From the NCBI GenBank assembly GCA_964521865.1, contig CAZFTJ010000003.1, forward strand, positions 62,001 to 126,000: 64,000 nucleotides of DNA. Direction: 5' to 3'. The position numbers and the translations under genes are program-made. The notes beneath the pieces were generated by a model that had not been told where the DNA came from, did not search any database, and saw only the letters and a list, made by a program, of their open reading frames with translations. Within the stretch, counting starts at the first letter, position 1. Each line of letters opens with the position of its first letter. Below, in pieces: positions 45,700 through 54,043 of this stretch. The stretch comes from CAYSRJ01 sp964521865 (lineage in GTDB: Bacteria; Spirochaetota; B62-G9; DRHN01).

Positions 45700-46398
45700 T
45701 TATTCGTCCTGTTTCAGAGCTTTTTTTTGCCGTCTGGTATGAACGAGCAAAGCAATGCCCATAAGACCGAGTATATAGCCGATGCCGGAGAATATATCGC
45801 GAGCAGAAACTTTTTCCCTTTTCTCCAGATCGATGATACCCCTTCGAATGGGCTCAATCTGCCCGGTCAGCTCTTCTCTCACAATTTTTCGGATATCTTC
45901 CGCAGTCAGGTTCCCGGACACGAGACGTACGTCCGCTTCCCGGGTCTCCGTTTCTGTCGGTTCTGTGGGTTTCACATCCTGTACGGCCTTTTCATTTTCA
46001 CCTGCTGCATTTCCGCTTGCAAGCTCATCGGATTTCAGGGAGAACTCCGCCCTGTGTCCCATCGACGCATTGAGAACTATTGTGAGGTCCTCAACCGCCT
46101 TTATTTTAAATTTAAAATTTCCTTCTTTATCGGTGCGCCCCTCCTGTATCAGGCGTCCTGCATTGTTGTACACCTCTATTCTACCGTCTACGACCGGTTT
46201 CCCGTCCGGGAAATAACTTTCAGTAAAAATCGTGCCGTTCTCAGCGTAGGCAAATATACTCACTTTGTGAGCGAATGCGGGAAGAGCGCCGAACATGATA
46301 AAAAAAGCTGTGCATAGCAGAAGGCACCCGGTTCCAATACCGGATAAAAACCTCAGTGGAGACCTCACCGAACGGTTACATGCTGTGAGAGAGGGCAT
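45700..46398 (-). CDS. nikL: NikL-type accessory subunit of the nickel ECF transporter
   Basis: This 232-residue protein has a signal/anchor region ending FGALPAFAHKVSIFAYAENG, with the processed N-terminus around AHK typical of NikL. Then comes a carboxypeptidase-regulatory-like beta domain (VVDGRIEVYNNAGRLIQEGR; TDKEGNFKFKIKAVEDLTIV; LNASMGHRAEFSLKSDEL). A charged linker and one C-terminal helix (SGIGYILGLMGIALLV) follow. NikL takes the place of CbiN in nickel ECF systems. GGAGG sets the start; it overlaps nikM by 23 bases. Confidence 0.88.
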   Translation of the reverse strand: MPSLTACNRSVRSPLRFLSGIGTGCLLLCTAFFIMFGALPAFAHKVSIFAYAENGTIFTESYFPDGKPVVDGRIEVYNNAGRLIQEGRTDKEGNFKFKIKAVEDLTIVLNASMGHRAEFSLKSDELASGNAAGENEKAVQDVKPTEPTETETREADVRLVSGNLTAEDIRKIVREELTGQIEPIRRGIIDLEKREKVSARDIFSGIGYILGLMGIALLVHTRRQKKALKQDE

Positions 46399-46999
46399 AG
46401 GGAACCTCCAATATTTCCGGTTTTACCTTTTTCAGAAGGGAGACCACGAAGACGCTTACCACTCCTTCAATGAGCATGATGGGAAAATGCGCTGCAATGA
46501 GGAGTTTGGCTATTTGCATAAATTCATCTCCAGAAAATATGAGGGTAAAGGCGGTCATAACGGCCGATAAAAACACAGCCAGTGCGCCTGAAAGGAACGA
46601 GCACACAACTGCAATTGCGCCGTTTTTATTTTTAATTGCTCTGTTGAAAAGAAAAAATACCAAAAGCCCCGGCAGGGCCATGTTTACCGTGTTGACCCCC
46701 AGGACTGTAAGACCTCCGTACTGAAAGAGCAGTGCCTGGAGAAGCAGGCCTATGAGTATTGCGGGAAAACTCGCCCACCCCAAAAGCAGTCCGATGATAC
46801 CGTTTAACAGCAGGTGAACGCTCGAAGGCCCGAGCGGAACATGAATCAACGATGCTACGAAGAATGCGGAAGACAGCACCGCAACTCTCGGCATCTTCTC
46901 CATATCGATCTTCCGCAGGCCGACGGCAGTCCCCCCGGCTGCAACAGCTGCCCCCGCAAGGAGCACTTCCCCCGATAAAACGCCATCCGATATATGCAT
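46376..46999 (-). CDS. nikM: ECF nickel transporter substrate-binding membrane subunit NikM/CbiM
   Basis: This 207-residue protein must begin MHISDGVLS: the second-residue His and the free N-terminus are ligands of the metal site in this family. For that reason I choose the ATG at 46999 over the TTG directly before it. Conserved parts follow: SLIHVPLGPSSVHLLLNGII with metal-ligand histidines, and GLTVLGVNTVNMALPGLLVF. It has about six helices. It follows nikK with a 97-base gap that holds a candidate metal-regulator site. Confidence 0.94.
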   Translation of the reverse strand: MHISDGVLSGEVLLAGAAVAAGGTAVGLRKIDMEKMPRVAVLSSAFFVASLIHVPLGPSSVHLLLNGIIGLLLGWASFPAILIGLLLQALLFQYGGLTVLGVNTVNMALPGLLVFFLFNRAIKNKNGAIAVVCSFLSGALAVFLSAVMTAFTLIFSGDEFMQIAKLLIAAHFPIMLIEGVVSVFVVSLLKKVKPEILEVPYALSHSM

Positions 47000-47046
47000 C
47001 AATTCACCTCTGCACTATAAAATAGAGCCGTCACAGCACACCTCTG

Positions 47047-47074
47047 GTAACACAATATTATATATTCGTGTTAT
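47047..47074. promoter_or_regulatory. Candidate nickel-regulator site upstream of nikM
   Basis: GTAACAC, 14 bases, then GTGTTAT forms an inverted pair of heptamers. The heptamer and the 14-base spacing match what I recall of NikR motifs in other bacteria (GTGTTAC-N14-GTAACAC), but the half-sites are in the opposite order. Confidence 0.4.
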
Positions 47075-47096
47075 TTTCAACAATTTTTTCAGACAA

Positions 47097-47870
47097 TCAG
47101 GGCATATCGTACACCCGTATCCAGAAAACCGCGCCTATTTCGACCGGGTACATTTTACCATCGGTAAACCGCATCTTCACCTTGTCCTCACCGAGAGCGG
47201 CAAAACTCCACCACCCCGCCTTTGGACAGGCATAGGTAAATACGCCGTTCGCATCTGCCTTGATCACCTGTGTAACAAACGGATCTGCAGGCGCCTTCAG
47301 CGTGCCGTCGGCAAAATACTCTACCTCGACCTCTGCATTGGGAACGGGTTTTCCAAATGCCTTCACTATCCCCTGAAATACGTTTCCGGTCCATAATCCG
47401 TACGGGCGTGTCATAGGTATTATCTCCGTCTTCAATCCGATTTCCGCATCCCATCCCTCTTCAAGACCGAAGGCATGCACCACAGTCTTGGTGTAATGGA
47501 CGATAAATGTATCTTCCGCCGCTTCAAAATAGGGAGCCGGTTCTACATAAAAAACATAATCACCAGGCCGATTGATTTTATACTCCGTATACCATGCATC
47601 CGATCCATGCACCTTTTGATGTACCAGTGTATTCAGAAGATCCGTATCCCTGCCCCTGACACGCATACCGAACCTGACCGGCTTCTTCATTTCAAGGTAG
47701 TTCCCTTCAAAGGGGTGGCCGAACATGAGGTCTAATCTGATTGTTCTGCTCTCACCGGCCATTACAATGTCGTCGGAAGGCAGAATGTACTGGAAGTGAG
47801 CCTGCGCTGTACTGCAGAAAATCAATAATAAACCTGTGATAAAGATAGCTATGATGCCTTTTTTCTTCAT
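47097..47870 (-). CDS. nikK: NikK-type DUF4198 protein, nickel transporter component
   Basis: This 257-residue secreted protein has a signal peptide (KGIIAIFITGLLLIFCSTAQA) cut before HFQYILPSDDIVMAGESRTI. The rest is a DUF4198 fold with MFGHPFEGNYLEMKKP, then GDYVFYVEPAPYFEAAEDTF and NAEVEVEYFADGTLKAPADP. It ends with GAVFWIRVYDMP. NikK proteins occur with NikMLQO. The mature N-terminal His resembles a metal-binding amino-terminal motif. GAGGAGGG sets the ATG at 47870; the frame is open 15 codons upstream. It heads the nickel unit. Confidence 0.88.
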   Translation of the reverse strand: MKKKGIIAIFITGLLLIFCSTAQAHFQYILPSDDIVMAGESRTIRLDLMFGHPFEGNYLEMKKPVRFGMRVRGRDTDLLNTLVHQKVHGSDAWYTEYKINRPGDYVFYVEPAPYFEAAEDTFIVHYTKTVVHAFGLEEGWDAEIGLKTEIIPMTRPYGLWTGNVFQGIVKAFGKPVPNAEVEVEYFADGTLKAPADPFVTQVIKADANGVFTYACPKAGWWSFAALGEDKVKMRFTDGKMYPVEIGAVFWIRVYDMP

Positions 47871-47908
47871 GTGCTCCCTCCTCGAGTTGGTGAAGTGCCT
47901 ATAAAATA

Positions 47909-47936
47909 GTAGCACGAATTAAATTAATAGTAACAC
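47909..47936. promoter_or_regulatory. Candidate nickel-regulator site upstream of nikK
   Basis: GTAGCAC, 14 bases, then GTAACAC gives two heptamers in direct orientation with the same 14-base gap as the site before nikM. It lies 38-66 bases upstream of the nikK start. Confidence 0.4.
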
Positions 47937-48287
47937 GTTTGTACGGTGTGTCAACTATTTTTTTATGAATTCCGGAAAAAACGAGGTTTTATTTGCAGTT
48001 ATTTTCGCAACAGTGCCGGCTGACTGAAAGGAAATGAATAGGGCCGGGGCAAAAGCCGTATCGAAAGCCGGTATTCAACGCAGATTATTTGTTGTGCAGA
48101 GAACATCATACAATAATTCTGCGTATCGAGAATTATGGTTTTATCATAAAAATAATAAAATATTTATTGAAAAAAAAAATGGTATTGTGATAGTGTTTTT
48201 ATAAATGAAAATGATTTTCAATACCAATAAGGAAAATTTAATTATCTTCATACAATTCTCAACCACGCTTTTACAAGTGTATTAATT
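47937..48287. other. AT-rich divergent spacer between the nickel and MBX operons
   Basis: This is a spacer of about 350 bases between two divergent operons, very AT-rich in its right half. It holds the Fur-like palindrome at 48206-48220. An outer inverted repeat GGTATTG (48181-48187) / CAATACC (48219-48225) encloses the left of it. A possible weak -10 TATAAA stands at 48200-48205. No coding frame is supported. Confidence 0.5.
48206..48220. promoter_or_regulatory. Fur-family-like box before the MBX operon
   Basis: TGAAAATGATTTTCA is a perfect 7-1-7 palindrome and agrees with the Fur/PerR/Zur consensus TGATAATNATTATCA at 12 of 14 arm positions. It abuts TATAAA (48200-48205) and lies 68 bases upstream of the first MBX gene, a good place for repression. 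Confidence 0.5.
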
Positions 48288-48809
48288 ATGGATGAAATAA
48301 TTGGCAGGAAAAATTATAAAGTAAGAAATTTTTTATATCTTTTCATCTTACTCGTAATAGTATGGCTTGCTCTAACTTCGAGCGTACAATGGCAGGAACT
48401 CACCGCAGGAATTGTAATCAGTCTTCTTCTTCCCTTCATATTGAGTAAAACGTACATCAGATTAGGGTTTCCCCCACTGAGTATAAAGCGAATAGCGTTC
48501 TTCCTTATATATCTGGGTGTGCTTTTCAAAGAGATAATTAAAGCAAATGTTGATGTAGCCTATCGGATTATTCACCCAAAGATGCCTATAAAGCCAGGTA
48601 TTGTGATTATAAAAACTGCCTTGAAACAGGACATCGCCAAAATGATACTGGCAAACTCCATTACTCTGACCCCTGGAACATTTACTCTGGATATTATTGA
48701 TAATACGCTTCTTATTCACTGGATAAACGTCAAGACAGAAGATACGGATGAAGCAACAAAAATGGTTGGGGAAAGGTTTGAAAAGTATCTAAAGATTATA
48801 TTCTCATAA
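48288..48809 (+). CDS. MBX/Mrp antiporter subunit A (MrpE-like)
   Basis: This 173-residue MrpE-like protein has two or three helices near the N-terminus (FLYLFILLVIVWLALTSS). Then comes the MrpE signature ITLTPGTFTLDIIDNTLLIH, preceded by DIAKMILANS. It is the first gene of a 13-gene operon in the order of the Pyrococcus mbx operon (A-B-C-D-F-G-H-H'-M-J-K-L-N, from memory). In such complexes the Mrp subunits move Na+ or H+ in step with electron transfer. Base and codon use are more AT-rich than in the flanking minus-strand genes. Confidence 0.9.
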   Translation: MDEIIGRKNYKVRNFLYLFILLVIVWLALTSSVQWQELTAGIVISLLLPFILSKTYIRLGFPPLSIKRIAFFLIYLGVLFKEIIKANVDVAYRIIHPKMPIKPGIVIIKTALKQDIAKMILANSITLTPGTFTLDIIDNTLLIHWINVKTEDTDEATKMVGERFEKYLKIIFS

Positions 48810-48862
48810 GCGTATGAGTAAAAATATTTATTCATCGGTCAACAAAATAAAAACAGGATAAA

Positions 48863-49120
48863 ATGAGCACAATCTTAATATTTTATTTAGCCGTTATCGG
48901 GGCCGGTATTCTACTGAGCTTCTTGCGGATGCTGTTGGGACCTACCGCCTCTGATAGAGCCGTAGCGGTAGATACCATCACCACCACCGTTGTGGCTTTA
49001 CTTGTCTTTCTGGGCTTTATCTTTCGGAGATACGTTTACCTGGATGTTTCCCTTGTTTATTCAGTGCTTTCTTTTGTCGGGTTGGTTGCACTTGCCAGAT
49101 TTCTCGAAAGGGGAATTTAA
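48863..49120 (+). CDS. MBX/Mrp antiporter subunit B (MrpF-like)
   Basis: This 85-residue protein has three helices and the MrpF pattern LRMLLGPTASDRAVAVDTIT. It then has YVYLDVSLVYSVLSFVGLVA. The length is standard for MrpF. It is directly followed by subunit C with no gap. Confidence 0.92.
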   Translation: MSTILIFYLAVIGAGILLSFLRMLLGPTASDRAVAVDTITTTVVALLVFLGFIFRRYVYLDVSLVYSVLSFVGLVALARFLERGI

Positions 49121-49453
49121 ATGAGCATACATGGGGCTATTATTACTGGTATTGGGATCATGTTTCTCTTTTTTGGAAATCTTGGAGTGCTTAGATTACC
49201 CGACGTCTATAACCGGGTTCAAGCAGGAACAAAATGCACCACCTTGGGGGCTTTCCTCTCCATAATAGGTGTGGGAATAATGGAGCCGGGATGGTTCTGG
49301 AAATCTCTGATCATTGCGGTATTCATTCTGGTAACAAACCCCATTTCAAACCATGCCATAGCAAGGGCCTCCCGAAAGGCAAGGGTTTCCTTGTGCGATC
49401 GAAGTGTAGTGGACAAGACCGATGAATTCGAGATATACAGAGAAAAAGTATGA
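49121..49453 (+). CDS. MBX/Mrp antiporter subunit C (MrpG-like)
   Basis: This 110-residue MrpG-like protein has FFGNLGVLRLPDVYNRVQAG and TKCTTLGAFLSIIGVGI, the family core, and three helices. The C-terminus contains ISNHAIARASRKARVSLCDR. It overlaps subunit D by four bases. Confidence 0.92.
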   Translation: MSIHGAIITGIGIMFLFFGNLGVLRLPDVYNRVQAGTKCTTLGAFLSIIGVGIMEPGWFWKSLIIAVFILVTNPISNHAIARASRKARVSLCDRSVVDKTDEFEIYREKV

Positions 49454-49689
49454 TTTTCATTGTTACATTTTTTGTGATTGTGATGCTTGCAGCAGCAATC
49501 GCAGCCTCTATCTTTAAAGACCTGATGAACGCTGTTATTGCTTCGTGCTTAGTCAGTTTGATAGCATCAATACTTTTTTATTTCCTTCAGGCACCGGATG
49601 TAGCTATGGCGGAAGCTGCTATCGGTGCGGCGCTGATCACAGCCATCTTTATCATCGCTCTAAGAAGAACAAAAAGGCACGAGGAATGA
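49450..49689 (+). CDS. MBX subunit D (DUF4040, MrpA C-terminal-like)
   Basis: This 79-residue protein has two or three helices: FKDLMNAVIASCLVSLIASI, then the family motif FLQAPDVAMAEAAIGAALIT. It corresponds to the DUF4040 part of MrpA/MbhD. Its end (ATGA) overlaps the start of the next gene. Confidence 0.9.
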   Translation: MIFIVTFFVIVMLAAAIAASIFKDLMNAVIASCLVSLIASILFYFLQAPDVAMAEAAIGAALITAIFIIALRRTKRHEE

Positions 49690-50372
49690 GAAGAATAATT
49701 AGCCTTATATTATTAGCTATTGTTGCTCTGGGAGTTGTCCTGTCTTTGATACACATTCCGTTCGGTACTCCCAAAACAAAAGTGGGCAATTACTACATTG
49801 GTAAAGGGAGAGAACAAACGGGAGCCGCAAATATCGTTACTTCAGTAGTGGTTAATTACCGGGGTTTCGATACTCTGGGTGAGGTTACCGTGCTTTTTAT
49901 TGCATCTGTTGGCGTAAGTGCCGTTCTGGCCGCCCGGAAGAAAAAGATCAAAAAAGAAATCGAGCCCTCAAGTCTTGTCTTAAATACCGGCTGCCGCTTT
50001 TTATTTCCGCTGATTCTTTTTTTCGGTGCTTACATCTTCATCCACGGGCATCTCACGCCCGGCGGAGGTTTCCAGGGTGGGGCAATTATTGCCTCTGCTT
50101 TCCTTTTAATTTATCTTGGCTGTCGTGGAAGACGGATTTCCGAGCAGAGGAATAAATCAACAGAATCTCTGAGCGGATTGGTTTTTGTTGTAGTAGGATT
50201 AACCGGGCTGGCTGTCGGTGGACATTATTTCCTCAATAATTTTCTGCCCAAGGGTATTCTACTGTCTCTATTGAGTGCAGGTATTATTCCTATAATTTAT
50301 ATAGCTATTGGATTTAAGGTCGGATCAGAGCTCGCAGGCATAATCGACAAATTAATGGAGGAAAGTGGATGA
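49686..50372 (+). CDS. MBX subunits E and F fused (MbhE-like plus MrpB-like)
   Basis: This 228-residue membrane protein joins two units that are separate genes in archaeal MBH. Residues 1-85 are MbhE-like (IPFGTPKTKVGNYYIGKGRE; NYRGFDTLGEVTVLFIASVG). Residues about 95-228 are MnhB/MrpB-like (GAYIFIHGHLTPGGGFQGGA). The start is ATG 49686, which overlaps the previous stop and follows GAGGA. A longer frame upstream is only overlap with subunit D. Confidence 0.9.
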   Translation: MRRIISLILLAIVALGVVLSLIHIPFGTPKTKVGNYYIGKGREQTGAANIVTSVVVNYRGFDTLGEVTVLFIASVGVSAVLAARKKKIKKEIEPSSLVLNTGCRFLFPLILFFGAYIFIHGHLTPGGGFQGGAIIASAFLLIYLGCRGRRISEQRNKSTESLSGLVFVVVGLTGLAVGGHYFLNNFLPKGILLSLLSAGIIPIIYIAIGFKVGSELAGIIDKLMEESG

Positions 50373-50728
50373 ATTTTATACATAATTACATTTATTATAT
50401 AGGAGCTTTCGGACTCATATTTATCGGTATCTATATTGTCCTGGTCAAACGAAACCTCATCAAAGTAATCATTGGCCTGAGCATCCTTGATACAGGAATA
50501 AACCTTTTTCTTATCTCAATCGGGTATATCAGCAATGGAACCGCTCCCGTCTTTAGCAAAATCGACACAGAAATCGCCCGTATGGTCGATCCCGTACCGC
50601 AGGCACTGGTGCTTACAGCTATTGTTATTGGAGTTGCTGTCCTGGCATTGGCCCTTTCCCTGGCCATCAGATTGTATCACCATTACGGCACACTCAATCT
50701 TCGCAAAATAAAGGATCAAAGATGGTAA
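50369..50728 (+). CDS. MBX subunit G (MrpC/NuoK-like)
   Basis: This 119-residue protein has three helices and the NuoK/MrpC pattern GLIFIGIYIVLVKRNLIKVI, then GLSILDTGINLFLISIGYI. The conserved part DPVPQALVLTAIVIGVAVLA is the MrpC signature. It overlaps both neighbours by a few bases. Confidence 0.93.
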   Translation: MNFIHNYIYYIGAFGLIFIGIYIVLVKRNLIKVIIGLSILDTGINLFLISIGYISNGTAPVFSKIDTEIARMVDPVPQALVLTAIVIGVAVLALALSLAIRLYHHYGTLNLRKIKDQRW

Positions 50729-52191
50729 ATCCCGTTCTGCTCATCGCTGTGCCTCTGGGGCTTTCTTTTACCATACCTCTGTTCGGGGCCATTTCGAAAA
50801 GAGTAGAAAAATACGTTCCTATAGTTGCGCTTATGTTTAACCTTGTTGTTTCCTTGCTTCTCATACCCAAAGTAATAAAACAGCCGATCAACGTCTTTAT
50901 AGGCGGCTTTCAACCGCCTTTCTGTATCAACCTGGTAGCGGGTCCGGTTGGTGTTTTATTTTCAGCCCTTATTGCTCTGGTAGGGTTATTGGCATCCATT
51001 TATGCGCTGGATTATATAAGGGCAGGTGCTCAACAATTATACCATATGTTGTATCTGTTGCTTCTCACCGGGGCCACGGGGATTGTTCTCACAGGAGATA
51101 TATTCAACCTGTTCGTATTTTTCGAGATTCTTTGCATATCTTCATACGCTCTTGTCGCTTATATGGGAAACCGGGCAGGGATTGAATCGGCTGTAAAATA
51201 TCTTATTCAAGGAGCTTTGGGATCGAGCCTTATGCTCATAGGCATCGGCCTGCTTTATGGTCTTTTCGGGACTCTGAACATGGCGGATATAGCTCGTAAT
51301 ATTGACTCGGTGAATTCCATTTCCGTATTCGTGCCTCTGGTTTTATTGATTACCGGCCTGGGAGTAGAAGCTGCCATATTTCCATTAAACGCATGGCTCC
51401 CCGATGCTCATTCATCCGCCCCGTCATCCATCAGTGCAATTCTTTCGGGAATAGCCATTAAGGCAGGTATATATGCGGTTGCGAGAGTAACATTTACCAT
51501 ATTTGGTGCAATGAGCATTCTTCATTTTATGGTATTTCTGGGGCTTTTAATCCTTCTCATCGGCGAGATCTCCGCTTTCAGCCAGAACAATATCAAAAGG
51601 CTCCTTGCGTACTCCAGTATAGGGCAGATAGGGTTGATTGTTTTTGCTCTGGGTATGGGAATCTCCTCCGGAATAGTCGGTGGCCTGTTCCAACTTATTT
51701 CACATGCCTTGAGCAAAGCATTGCTCTTCCTGACCGTGGGATATATGATCTACCGCAGCGGTTCTATGGATATCGCCAGGCTCGAAGGTATGGGGAAAAG
51801 AATGCCCCTTACTTCCCTGGCTTTTACCATTGGCGCATTCTCCCTGGTGGGTTTTCCGCCTTTTATAGGATTCCCCAGTAAATTCCTTATCATTCGAGCT
51901 CCCCTTTTAAAAGGAGAGGTGCTGTTCACCGTGCTTATTGCAATTGTCCTGCTGGGTACGGTAATCGAAGGAGCTTATTTTTTCCGTGTAGTACAGGCTT
52001 TGTACTTCAAAGGTAATCAGACTAATCTTCAAAGAGAGGAAGCTCCTATTTCAGCTTTGATTCCTATTTTTATCTTAGTGGTATTGATTGTCACAGTCGG
52101 GGTATTCCCCAAACCTGTGACAACTATTTTGAATTCTGCCTCTTCGGAGCTCCTAAACAGGATTGATTATATCAGGAGTGTTCTGGGATGA
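50722..52191 (+). CDS. MBX subunit H (first MrpD/NuoN-like antiporter subunit)
   Basis: This 489-residue protein has about fourteen helices and carries the antiporter core. It has ILCISSYALVAYMGNRAGIE, the AWLPDAHSSAPSSISAILSG stretch with its Lys (AIKAG), and LLAYSSIGQIGLIVFALGMG. It would form one ion channel of the complex. The end overlaps the next antiporter gene by four bases. The two MrpD-like copies in a row (H and H') are a mark of MBX, not of single-H MBH. Confidence 0.94.
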   Translation: MVNPVLLIAVPLGLSFTIPLFGAISKRVEKYVPIVALMFNLVVSLLLIPKVIKQPINVFIGGFQPPFCINLVAGPVGVLFSALIALVGLLASIYALDYIRAGAQQLYHMLYLLLLTGATGIVLTGDIFNLFVFFEILCISSYALVAYMGNRAGIESAVKYLIQGALGSSLMLIGIGLLYGLFGTLNMADIARNIDSVNSISVFVPLVLLITGLGVEAAIFPLNAWLPDAHSSAPSSISAILSGIAIKAGIYAVARVTFTIFGAMSILHFMVFLGLLILLIGEISAFSQNNIKRLLAYSSIGQIGLIVFALGMGISSGIVGGLFQLISHALSKALLFLTVGYMIYRSGSMDIARLEGMGKRMPLTSLAFTIGAFSLVGFPPFIGFPSKFLIIRAPLLKGEVLFTVLIAIVLLGTVIEGAYFFRVVQALYFKGNQTNLQREEAPISALIPIFILVVLIVTVGVFPKPVTTILNSASSELLNRIDYIRSVLG

Positions 52192-53372
52192 GTATTGAAC
52201 TTCTGCTCATAATAGCATTTGGAGGAGCATTCCTCAGCTATTTTCTTGGAAAGGTCTCTCATATATTGCGCGATGCATGCGCCGTTTTTGTCTCCTGTGC
52301 TTTGACAGGCATAATTGCGTATCTCTTTGGACATTCCTTGGAAAAAACGTTTTATTTTGGATTTTTTGGTCTGCCCCTTCTTTTACGATTAAACATGTTG
52401 TCGTGGTTTTTTGCTATTACTGTCTCATCAGTGGGAGCCCTCTCCATAATCTTTTCTTTAGACTACATAAAGATGAGAGAAAGAACCGATTTCTACTATC
52501 TTATGATGCTCCTGGTAAATGCTGGTATGCTGGGAATAGTACTCAGTGGTGATTTAATTTCTTTCTACATCTTCTGGGAGATCATGTCGTGGAGTGCATT
52601 CCTTTTAATAAGTTACAATCGAGGACCAGCCCTGGCTGCGGGGATGAAATATATCATCATGTCCGTTGTTGGTTCCGTGTGCATGCTCATCGGAATACTA
52701 TCGCTCTATGCACGGTATGAAATTTTGATCTTCACGGCGCTTTCTGTTCATACAGCCTCTGCTTCTCCGGGTTATATTCTATTCCTCTTAATACTCTTTT
52801 TTATAGCTTTTGGAATAAAGAACGCAGTTTGGCCATTTCATACGTGGCTCCAGCCCGCTCATTCAGAGGCACCGTCTCCGTTCTCAGCAGTACTTTCCGG
52901 GATATTGATAAAAATGGGTACTTATGGGTTTCTTCTCTTCATTTATGTGATATTTGGGTTAAAAACTTTTCTAACTTTAGGGCAAGGAACTTTAAGTTTT
53001 CATTATATCCTTTCCATATTGGGAGCAATTACTATTATCATCCCCACCTTTATAGCTATGCTCCAGGATGATGCTAAAAGACTCCTGGCCTGGTCTTCAA
53101 TAGGGCAGGCGGGGTATATAATTTTGGCCATTGCCTTTGGAACAAGTTTAAGTATTACCAGCGGCATATTTCACTTTTTCAACCACGCTGAATTCAAAGC
53201 ACTACTTTTCATGGCTGTGGGTGCGGTCGAATATAAAACCCAGGGGGTTAGAGATTTGAATTCACTGGGAGGTTTGATTAAGAAGATGCCCATCACTTTT
53301 ATAGGTGCTTTAGCAGGTGTTTGCGGATTAATCGGAGTTCCCTTAACGAGGGTTTCGTTTCCAAGTGGCTGA
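52188..53372 (+). CDS. MBX subunit H' (second MrpD-like subunit), N-terminal part of a frameshifted gene
   Basis: This frame has 394 codons. It contains the antiporter core HTWLQPAHSEAPSPFSAVLS with its Lys (GILIKMG), then LLAWSSIGQAGYIILAIAFG. It follows the family up to LAGVCGLIGVP (residue about 385), then runs into an unrelated 10-residue tail and a stop. The expected continuation LNEGFVSKWLIYK is present in the +1-shifted frame, from about 53346. Adding one base in the CCC at 53341-53343 restores a single protein of about 618 residues. This may be a true lesion or a sequencing error. Confidence 0.85.
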   Translation: MSIELLLIIAFGGAFLSYFLGKVSHILRDACAVFVSCALTGIIAYLFGHSLEKTFYFGFFGLPLLLRLNMLSWFFAITVSSVGALSIIFSLDYIKMRERTDFYYLMMLLVNAGMLGIVLSGDLISFYIFWEIMSWSAFLLISYNRGPALAAGMKYIIMSVVGSVCMLIGILSLYARYEILIFTALSVHTASASPGYILFLLILFFIAFGIKNAVWPFHTWLQPAHSEAPSPFSAVLSGILIKMGTYGFLLFIYVIFGLKTFLTLGQGTLSFHYILSILGAITIIIPTFIAMLQDDAKRLLAWSSIGQAGYIILAIAFGTSLSITSGIFHFFNHAEFKALLFMAVGAVEYKTQGVRDLNSLGGLIKKMPITFIGALAGVCGLIGVPLTRVSFPSG

Positions 53373-54043
53373 TTTATAAAACCTTGATTTTAGAAGGCTC
53401 ACCCTTTTTGGCCTTTGCAGCATTAATAGGAACATGGGGAACCATCCTTTATTCTTATAAACTTATTCATAATATGTTCTTAGGACAACTCCCTGAAAAA
53501 TATAAGGACATCAAGAAAGCACCATTTAGCATGCAATTCCCCATAATTGTATTCAGCCTGGTCATCATTCTTTTTGGTATTCTTCCCGGCATTCCTCTAA
53601 AAGTTATCAATGTCATCGGAGCCTCTCTTGGTTTTGAATCCTTGCATGTAACCATCTGGGGGATTGTCTCGGAAACCGGTGCAATAAATACTATAAATAT
53701 TTTCGTTGCTATCATGGTTGCCTGTATCGTTGTCTGGATGATTTTCAGGGCTGGACCAAAGGCCATTCCAGTTGCTCAAGACAACAACTATGCTGCAGGA
53801 GCAGCCATTCCCAGGGACAAGTATCATTACACAGTTGATTTCTACAACCCTCTGTATCGGATGATCAGTCCTTACCTGAGAGATTTTGTAGATGAGTTCT
53901 ATATGAAACTGGCTCATTGGACTCGAGGACTGGGTAATGGAGTAAGACGTGTATATACAGGAGACGTTGGATACTACGTGATTTACATTGTACTTTTTCT
54001 CGCATTATTAATTTTTGTTCAGATGAGATGGAGTATATGGTAA
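53321..54043 (+). pseudogene. MBX subunit H', C-terminal part after the frameshift
   Basis: The frame continues the second MrpD-like subunit from about 53346: NEGFVSKWLIYKTLILEGSP, then GTWGTILYSYKLIHNMFLG. Later come the last helices and a C-terminal tail (TVDFYNPLYRMISPYLRDFV) and a last helix (GYYVIYIVLFLALLIFVQ). Its own start at 53321 is not a real start: there is no ribosome-binding site, and the first residues are out-of-frame. No other defect is visible after the shift. The next gene overlaps its end. Confidence 0.75.

Noticed and set aside
44170..47870. Assignment of the ECF transporter as a cobalt (CbiMNQO) system linked to the B12 locus
   Set aside because: There is no CbiN; NikL- and DUF4198/NikK-type subunits are present instead, which are typical of nickel systems. 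No cobalamin riboswitch is found nearby.
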